From Patescibacteria group bacterium (GTDB lineage Bacteria > Patescibacteria > Paceibacteria > Moranbacterales > UBA1568), in contig JAUPWD010000009.1 in NCBI GenBank assembly GCA_030916685.1, positions 1 through 10,759 of the forward strand: a stretch of DNA of 10,759 bases, read 5' to 3'. The translations under genes and the position numbers were made by a program. The notes under the pieces were generated by a model. It was not told the DNA's origin. It worked only from the letters and a program-made list of their open reading frames with translations, and did not search any database. Below are positions 7,265 through 10,759 of the stretch, one piece after another. The first letter of the stretch is position 1, and each line of letters opens with the position of its first letter.

Positions 7265-7285
7265 ATTTTTTCTCTTACAAATTAA

Positions 7286-7359
7286 AAGGGATTTTTCCCT
7301 TGTATTACCTCGCTTATTTGCTTGGTAATAAAAAAGAACGTGGTTTTCACCCGTTCTTT
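7286..7359. repeat. Cluster of three inverted repeats in the 7265-7469 intergenic gap
   Basis: Three dyads occur in succession: AAGGGA/TCCCTT (7286-7291 with 7296-7301), TATTACC/GGTAATA (7303-7309 with 7324-7330, with a further GC pair inside), and AAAGAACG/CGTTCTTT (7333-7340 with 7352-7359, with inner GGT/ACC pairing). They lie between the small minus-strand gene and the promoter of the plus-strand Nudix gene. Operator, structured-leader or terminator roles are all possible. Confidence 0.6.
7326..7359 (-). terminator. Intrinsic terminator reading on the minus strand
   Basis: The hairpin AAAGAACG-GGT-gaaa-ACC-a-CGTTCTTT is followed on the minus strand by six Ts then ATTA, a textbook terminator. 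On the plus strand there is no T run after it. No minus-strand gene ends just before it. It may stop read-through or antisense transcripts coming from the kinase gene at 7994-8818, or end an undetected small RNA. Confidence 0.65.
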
Positions 7360-7406
7360 ACCTAGAAAGTATAGCAGAAAAAAAGGCTCACGTCAAAATT
7401 TTTTTA

Positions 7407-7435
7407 TTGACACTCGCCGTTTTTTTCGGTACAGT
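7407..7435 (+). promoter_or_regulatory. Sigma70-type promoter for the Nudix-like gene
   Basis: A perfect TTGACA (7407-7412), a 17-nt spacer and TACAGT (7430-7435). The predicted start is near 7442, leaving a leader of about 28 nt. The leader carries GAGAGGAG (7456-7463), a good ribosome binding site 6 nt before the ATG at 7470. Confidence 0.75.
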
Positions 7436-7469
7436 CTTTGGGTTGCGAAAATGATGAGAGGAGCGGGTC

Positions 7470-7967
7470 ATGCAAGATAGTTTAAGGGGTGCCCCTAAAG
7501 TTCGGGGGATTGGATTGGTTCTTTACGATGAACGCGGACAAATCTTCATCGTTGCTGAGGGAATAGCAAAGCCGCTGTATGACAAAAAAGTCGGAGACCT
7601 TTCTATTCCGTGGGAAACAATGGAGATGGGCGCTGACGGCAAGCTTGAATCGATCGCCACTGCTTTGGAGCGTGTGCTCACGGAAGAGGTTGGTTTTGAG
7701 GTCCTGATTTCTCCGCCGATACTTCTTCTCGAGTTTATGCTCAATGGTGAGATTCCTCAGGAAATTTATTTCGCGGAGTGTCAAGGAGCGCGTCGTTTCG
7801 GTGGTACGGCGATAGAAACCGGCGAGCTTCTCGGCTGGGAGTGGGCGTATTCGGAGGACATCCGAAATTATCGCGTCCGTGGTGGCATGAAGGAGATCCT
7901 TGATGCCTGGGATCGTCACGTCGGCTTGCAGCGGCAGGACTGGAGGTATGACGCGAAGTCGTTTTGA
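7470..7967 (+). CDS. Nudix hydrolase-like protein with an altered Nudix box
   Basis: 165 residues. The N-terminal strand pattern GIGLVLYDERGQIFIVAEG (13-31) fits the start of a Nudix fold. The region GADGKLESIATALERVLTEEVGF matches Gx5Ex7REUxEExGU except that the E after the arginine is V (RVLTEEVGF). The metal-binding EE pair is kept. Nudix enzymes hydrolyse nucleoside diphosphates linked to another moiety; the substrate here cannot be told. Start choice is firm: ATG with a strong purine-rich ribosome binding site and a matching promoter, the clearest translation signals in the window. It ends with TGA. It is a single-gene unit convergent with the kinase gene, and its expression signals differ from those of its neighbours, which would be compatible with acquisition by transfer. 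Confidence 0.8.
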   Translation: MQDSLRGAPKVRGIGLVLYDERGQIFIVAEGIAKPLYDKKVGDLSIPWETMEMGADGKLESIATALERVLTEEVGFEVLISPPILLLEFMLNGEIPQEIYFAECQGARRFGGTAIETGELLGWEWAYSEDIRNYRVRGGMKEILDAWDRHVGLQRQDWRYDAKSF

Positions 7968-7971
7968 CCGG

Positions 7972-8004
7972 GCGGGGAGTATCATCTCCCTGCTTATTTT
8001 TTTT
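7972..8004 (+). terminator. Intrinsic terminator of the Nudix-like gene
   Basis: GCGGGGAG pairs with CTCCCTGC (7972-7979 with 7986-7993, one mismatch) around a 6-nt loop and is followed by TTATTTTTTTT. The T tract overlaps the last codons of the convergent kinase gene. Confidence 0.7.
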
Positions 8005-8818
8005 GAGAATCTATCGAAATCTTTGTTCCGAGCGAGAATGAAGCCTTGAAAACATTTTCAAAATTCGTCGGATCGAGGCCGTTGAAAATATGAATTTTTT
8101 TCAAATGAGGAAATGAGTGATTTTGAAAAACGCCGAATTTTCCCCGGAATCCATCGGTGACATCGGTATGGTGGGATCCGGCGAGGGTAATTGATTTTCC
8201 AGAGAGGAGATCATTGAGGGATGTCTCTTTGATAAACTGCGCATGTTTGAACTTGTGTGGATCGCAGGAGAAAATCCCGTCGACATCCGATGCGAAAAAT
8301 ATTTTTTCGACGTCGAATTTCTTCGCAAGAAATGGGATGAGCGTGTCGCCGGAGCAGACAGACATTCCCCAGTCGGAATCGAAGATCATGTCGCCATGAA
8401 GCATGGGAATAGCTCCGATTCCGAGAGCATTTTCTATCGCGTCGATTGAAAGCGTTTCCAATCTTCCTTTACGATTGATGGCGACGGACGCGGTATTGAT
8501 GCTTGCGACTGGGAGACGCTTTTCTTGGAAAATTTTCGCCAATCTCGCGGAGAGGGATTGATTCAGAGTGTTGTTTTCAAGCGTCCGTGGAAGTTTTTTC
8601 AGTGCGCTTTTCGTTCCTTGCGCGAGTCCGTGCGTGTGGGCATGGAGGTGTCCGAAGGATCCGACGCCATGGATGAGGATAAGGCGCATTTTTTTCGGGT
8701 CATAGGCGTGACCGAGGGCTTCACCGATGTGTGTCGTGAGTATTTGGCGAAGTTTCGCTTGGGAGGCGCTTTTCACCGTGAGGACGCTCCCACCAATTTT
8801 CAGGATATAGGTTTTCAT
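7994..8818 (-). CDS. Isopentenyl phosphate kinase-like amino acid kinase family protein
   Basis: 274 residues from the ATG at 8818; an upstream in-frame extension to 8959 would run into the divergent gene and adds nothing family-like, so it is rejected. Motifs follow archaeal IPK: LKIGGSVL (6-13, K7), IHGVGSFGHLHAH (49-61, with the family's catalytic histidine as H50), VASINTASV (104-112), MLHGDMIFD (139-147), CSGDTLIPFLA (155-165), FASDVDGIF (175-183) and TDVTDGF (218-224, where the family usually has DVTGGM). IPK phosphorylates isopentenyl phosphate to isopentenyl diphosphate with ATP, in the alternative mevalonate route or in isoprenol salvage. The related FomA-type kinases are the main alternative. 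The G-to-D change at 222 and V52 in place of glycine leave the exact substrate open. No isoprenoid gene is adjacent. Confidence 0.82.
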   Translation of the reverse strand: MKTYILKIGGSVLTVKSASQAKLRQILTTHIGEALGHAYDPKKMRLILIHGVGSFGHLHAHTHGLAQGTKSALKKLPRTLENNTLNQSLSARLAKIFQEKRLPVASINTASVAINRKGRLETLSIDAIENALGIGAIPMLHGDMIFDSDWGMSVCSGDTLIPFLAKKFDVEKIFFASDVDGIFSCDPHKFKHAQFIKETSLNDLLSGKSITLAGSHHTDVTDGFRGKFGVFQNHSFPHLKKIHIFNGLDPTNFENVFKASFSLGTKISIDSQKK

Positions 8819-8862
8819 AGATATGAGATACGCTATAGGGAAGCGCTCTTTTTGTAAAGGCT

Positions 8863-8871
8863 TGATATATT
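8863..8871 (+). promoter_or_regulatory. Candidate extended -10 promoter for the DUF3048 gene
   Basis: TGATATATT on the plus strand fits TGn plus a near-consensus -10, with no good -35. The start would fall near 8878, 26 nt before the ATG at 8904. A second candidate, TGATATTAT (8897-8905), overlaps that ATG. If it is the real one, translation would begin at the in-frame ATG at 8937. Confidence 0.35.
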
Positions 8872-8903
8872 TCTTTTTCGGGCGCCAGTGAAAATGTGAT
8901 ATT

Positions 8904-10136
8904 ATGATGAAAGAATTAATTATTTGGTTTGAACGTATGGAGTCAAAAAATAAAGTCATGATAGGTGCGATCGCCGTGGTGGTTGCATTGGTTATTGGAT
9001 ACTTTTCATTCGGAAAGGATTTGCTCAGGCGTCAGAATGTGAAGCCGATTGAGATCACCCGGGATGGATCATCCGAGGTTCCCCAGGCTCCTGTGAATGA
9101 TGGACCGATTTCGCCGATAACAGGAGTTGCTTGTGAAAATTGGAATAAGCGCGCCTTCGCGGTGATGCAGCCGGTAGACAGACAGGCTCGTCCGGTAGCG
9201 GGATTCTCGCAGGCGGATATGGTATTTGAAATGCCGAATCCGGCGGAAGGAATATTTGTGACGCGGCTCCTCGGTGTGTATCAGTGTGAGATCCCTGATG
9301 AAGTCGGTGCGATGCGAAGTGCCCGGCACGACTACATCAGCGTAGCACGTGGACTCGATGCGATATTCGTCGGATGGGGAGGGTCGGCCTTCGCCCTGAA
9401 GAAACTCGATGATGGTGTGATCGACAATTTGGACTGCAACGATCAGGGGGGAAAGCGCGCAAGTCAATTTTGCTTCCGGAAAGAGCGGACGGGCCTCATG
9501 AGGGGTGAGGATACGGGGTATATCAAGGGAGATCAACTCCTTGCCGCTGCGAAGAATTACGGATATCGCGAGACCTCGAATTTCTCCGGATACCCTCATC
9601 AGGAGGATGCTCCGGTCGCAGATCGCGTGGCGAGCGGACACTTGCGATTCGGATATCCCGGCATGATGGAGGCGGAATATGATTATGACAGCGTGAGCAA
9701 TAGCTACTTGCGCATCTGGGGCGGTGAGCCAGATTTCGATCGGAACAATGACAAGCGAATCGCGCCGAAGAATGTCGTGCTCGTGATCGCCGAGAATGAG
9801 CAGATCATGGCGACGACGGATTATAAGGCGCGGGGTGTGAGTGATCCATGGGAAGGTCTCGAGGATTGGGAGAAGGAAGGTCCGAGGAATATCTCCGGCC
9901 GGTACAATAATCTCCAGTTCGGGGATCCATGGTTCGATACCGCGGAAACCGGCGAGGCGAGATACTATATGAATGGCAAAGAGTATCGCGGTACCTGGAA
10001 GAAAAGCCGGAAGGCTCTTGATTCGAAGCTTTTCTACTATGATGAGTCTGGATCGGAAATTAAATTCGTTCCCGGACAGATCTGGGTAGAGGTCATGGTT
10101 CCTGGGATGGCATTCGGTTGGGAGCCACAGGCGTAG
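8904..10136 (+). CDS. DUF3048 (YerB-like) membrane-anchored extracytoplasmic protein
   Basis: 410 residues from ATG 8904; ATG 8907 or 8937 are alternatives, and 8937 would give a tighter signal-anchor (MESKNKV before the hydrophobic stretch). One transmembrane segment spans ~18-36 (MIGAIAVVVALVIGYFSF) with positive charges on both sides and no lipobox. DUF3048 features are KRAFAVMQPVDRQARPVAGFSQADMVFEM (82-110), EGIFVTRLLGVY (115-126), EVGAMRSARHDYISVA (133-148) with the conserved RSAR, FVGWGGS (155-161), and the C-terminal part with APKNVVLVI, a YYMNGKEYRGTW stretch and FVPGQIWVEVMVPG near the end. Four cysteines lie in the exported part (C77, C128, C178, C190) and could form disulfides. The biochemical role of DUF3048 is not established; cell-envelope location is inferred from the anchor. 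Confidence 0.88.
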   Translation: MMKELIIWFERMESKNKVMIGAIAVVVALVIGYFSFGKDLLRRQNVKPIEITRDGSSEVPQAPVNDGPISPITGVACENWNKRAFAVMQPVDRQARPVAGFSQADMVFEMPNPAEGIFVTRLLGVYQCEIPDEVGAMRSARHDYISVARGLDAIFVGWGGSAFALKKLDDGVIDNLDCNDQGGKRASQFCFRKERTGLMRGEDTGYIKGDQLLAAAKNYGYRETSNFSGYPHQEDAPVADRVASGHLRFGYPGMMEAEYDYDSVSNSYLRIWGGEPDFDRNNDKRIAPKNVVLVIAENEQIMATTDYKARGVSDPWEGLEDWEKEGPRNISGRYNNLQFGDPWFDTAETGEARYYMNGKEYRGTWKKSRKALDSKLFYYDESGSEIKFVPGQIWVEVMVPGMAFGWEPQA

Positions 10137-10143
10137 TGGGTCA

Positions 10144-10230
10144 AAAACCTTATTCAAACAATCTTTTTCTTGCCGATTAATCCGTCAGCTGACGGACCGG
10201 ACAGCGAAAAATATTTTTGAATAAGGTTTT
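10144..10230. repeat. Palindromic intergenic element with long arms and a central palindrome
   Basis: The arms aaaaccttattcaaa (10144-10158) and tttgaataaggtttt (10216-10230) are perfect 15-bp inverted repeats. Between them lies the perfect 16-bp palindrome TCCGTCAGCTGACGGA (10181-10196), and A/T-rich stretches inside the arms can pair further. The element follows the DUF3048 stop by 7 bp. It may be a bidirectional terminator or a copy of a dispersed palindromic element. Confidence 0.75.
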
Positions 10231-10248
10231 AAGTGAAGAATTTGAGGG

Positions 10249-10272
10249 AAAGAGCGGGGAACCGCTCTTTTT
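10249..10272 (+). terminator. Intrinsic terminator upstream of the delta subunit gene
   Basis: A perfect 9-bp stem AAAGAGCGG/CCGCTCTTT (10249-10257 with 10262-10270) closes on a GGAA tetraloop and ends in a run of five Ts. It would terminate transcripts from the DUF3048 gene immediately before the next promoter. Confidence 0.75.
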
Positions 10273-10280
10273 GGTACAAT
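10272..10280 (+). promoter_or_regulatory. Extended -10 promoter, possibly leaderless, for the delta subunit gene
   Basis: TGGTACAAT gives TGn plus TACAAT (10275-10280). The expected transcription start about 7 nt later coincides with the ATG at 10287, and no ribosome binding site is present, so the mRNA may be leaderless. The -35 region falls inside the terminator stem and is not recognisable. Confidence 0.5.
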
Positions 10281-10286
10281 GAATGT

Positions 10287-10759
10287 ATGATTCAGTTTTT
10301 AGTAGGAGAAAGCGAATATTTCGTCAAACGGCGCGAGCGAGAGCTTCGTGATGAATTTTCTCTGCGTATGCCCGAGGCGCAGGTGCTTCTTTTAGATTTC
10401 GATCTTTCCGGTGAAGAAGAGAAGAACTGGATACTCCTTCAGGAGGCATGGCAGACGGGATTGTTTGCGGAAGAAAAGATGATCGTGATTCGGAATGTTC
10501 TTTCGGATGAAGTTTTTTCGGAAAGGATCTGCAATGCATTGGAATCTCACCCGGAACTTTTTTCTGATACGTTCATCCATATTCTTTTTTCGGAATCAGG
10601 AAAGTTGAAAAATAAAAATGACCTCCAAATACTTCTTTCGAAGAAATCGGAAATTGTTTCGCTGAATGAAAAAATGCTTCCACAGAATCTGGAGGATCAT
10701 GCGCGGAAGCTTTTTTCCGAACGAAATGCCTCAGTCGCGCTCTCGCTTCCAGCACTTCG
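10287..10759 (+). CDS. holA: Probable DNA polymerase III delta subunit (HolA), 5' part only
   Basis: 157 complete codons from ATG 10287 with no stop before the right edge. The start MIQFLVGESEYFVKRRERE matches the delta N-terminal pattern (FLxGxDxYxxxRxxxxL). It is followed by an acidic segment with LLLDFDLS, the LFAEEKMIVIRNVLS motif (compare LFaekrlvvl in the family), and FIHILFSESGKLKNKNDLQILL (compare the strand plus KlDkr...k segment). Delta opens and loads the beta sliding clamp as part of the clamp loader and is an AAA+-like protein without a functional ATP site. Assignment rests on this pattern alone, since the central and C-terminal domains are outside the window. The upstream terminator and promoter mark it as the first gene of its unit. 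Confidence 0.75.
   Translation, partial: MIQFLVGESEYFVKRRERELRDEFSLRMPEAQVLLLDFDLSGEEEKNWILLQEAWQTGLFAEEKMIVIRNVLSDEVFSERICNALESHPELFSDTFIHILFSESGKLKNKNDLQILLSKKSEIVSLNEKMLPQNLEDHARKLFSERNASVALSLPAL

Noticed and set aside
7482..7985. 167-codon minus-strand frame opposite the Nudix gene
   Set aside because: The plus strand has a promoter, a ribosome binding site and a Nudix box; the minus frame has none of these.
8819..8959. 47-residue N-terminal extension of the kinase
   Set aside because: It would overlap the divergent DUF3048 gene start, and the kinase family begins with the K-x-GGS strand right after the ATG at 8818.
9069..10157. 362-codon minus-strand frame opposite the DUF3048 gene
   Set aside because: It is long but mirrors the codon bias of the plus-strand gene, which carries clear DUF3048 motifs and a membrane anchor.
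1..10759. Alternative genetic code with UGA as glycine
   Set aside because: TGA ends the Nudix-like gene directly before a terminator, and no in-frame TGA interrupts any recognised domain.
1..10759. tRNA, rRNA, CRISPR array or insertion sequence
   Set aside because: I looked for cloverleaf-like patterns, regular spaced repeats and transposase motifs on both strands and saw none.

Overview
The window most resembles a chromosomal segment of a Patescibacteria/CPR (Parcubacteria-like) bacterium. This is inferred from gene content and style: a PilB-type pilus ATPase, a diverged DHH-family protein, an overlapping tsaE-polA pair, a DUF3048 membrane-anchored protein, a diverged HolA-like clamp-loader subunit, few Shine-Dalgarno sites, several extended -10 promoters and short GC-rich palindromes in the intergenic gaps. 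No rRNA, tRNA, transposase or CRISPR array was seen. TGA, TAG and TAA are all used as stops, so there is no sign of the UGA-to-glycine recoding found in some CPR lineages.

Layout: (1) 1-2429, minus strand: a very long open frame running off the left edge. It encodes two consecutive GspE/PilB ATPase modules in one polypeptide, each with its own Walker A motif. (2) 2571-3707, minus: a DHH-fold protein in which essentially every metal-binding position is altered. It has its own promoter, a 5' leader with a double hairpin, and an intrinsic terminator. (3) 3875-6956, plus: tsaE (t6A tRNA modification ATPase) overlapping polA (5' nuclease plus polymerase, exonuclease domain degenerate), ending in a bidirectional terminator. 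(4) 7019-7264, minus: a small charged protein of unknown function. (5) 7265-7469: a 205-bp gap packed with hairpins and a good sigma70-type promoter. (6) 7470-7967, plus: a diverged Nudix protein, convergent with (7) 7994-8818, minus: an isopentenyl-phosphate-kinase-like amino acid kinase. (8) 8904-10136, plus: a DUF3048/YerB-like membrane-anchored protein. (9) 10137-10286: an intergenic element with a long inverted repeat, a terminator and an extended -10. (10) 10287 to the right edge, plus: the N-terminal part of a probable DNA polymerase III delta subunit.

Most transcription units are short and separated by terminators. The only tight operon is tsaE-polA. The genes are mainly information processing (PolA, HolA, TsaE), surface or pilus machinery (PilB-like, DUF3048) and small-molecule kinase or hydrolase functions (IPK-like, Nudix-like). 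The most unusual items are the tandem ATPase fusion, the apparent DHH pseudoenzyme beside it, and the palindromic intergenic elements.
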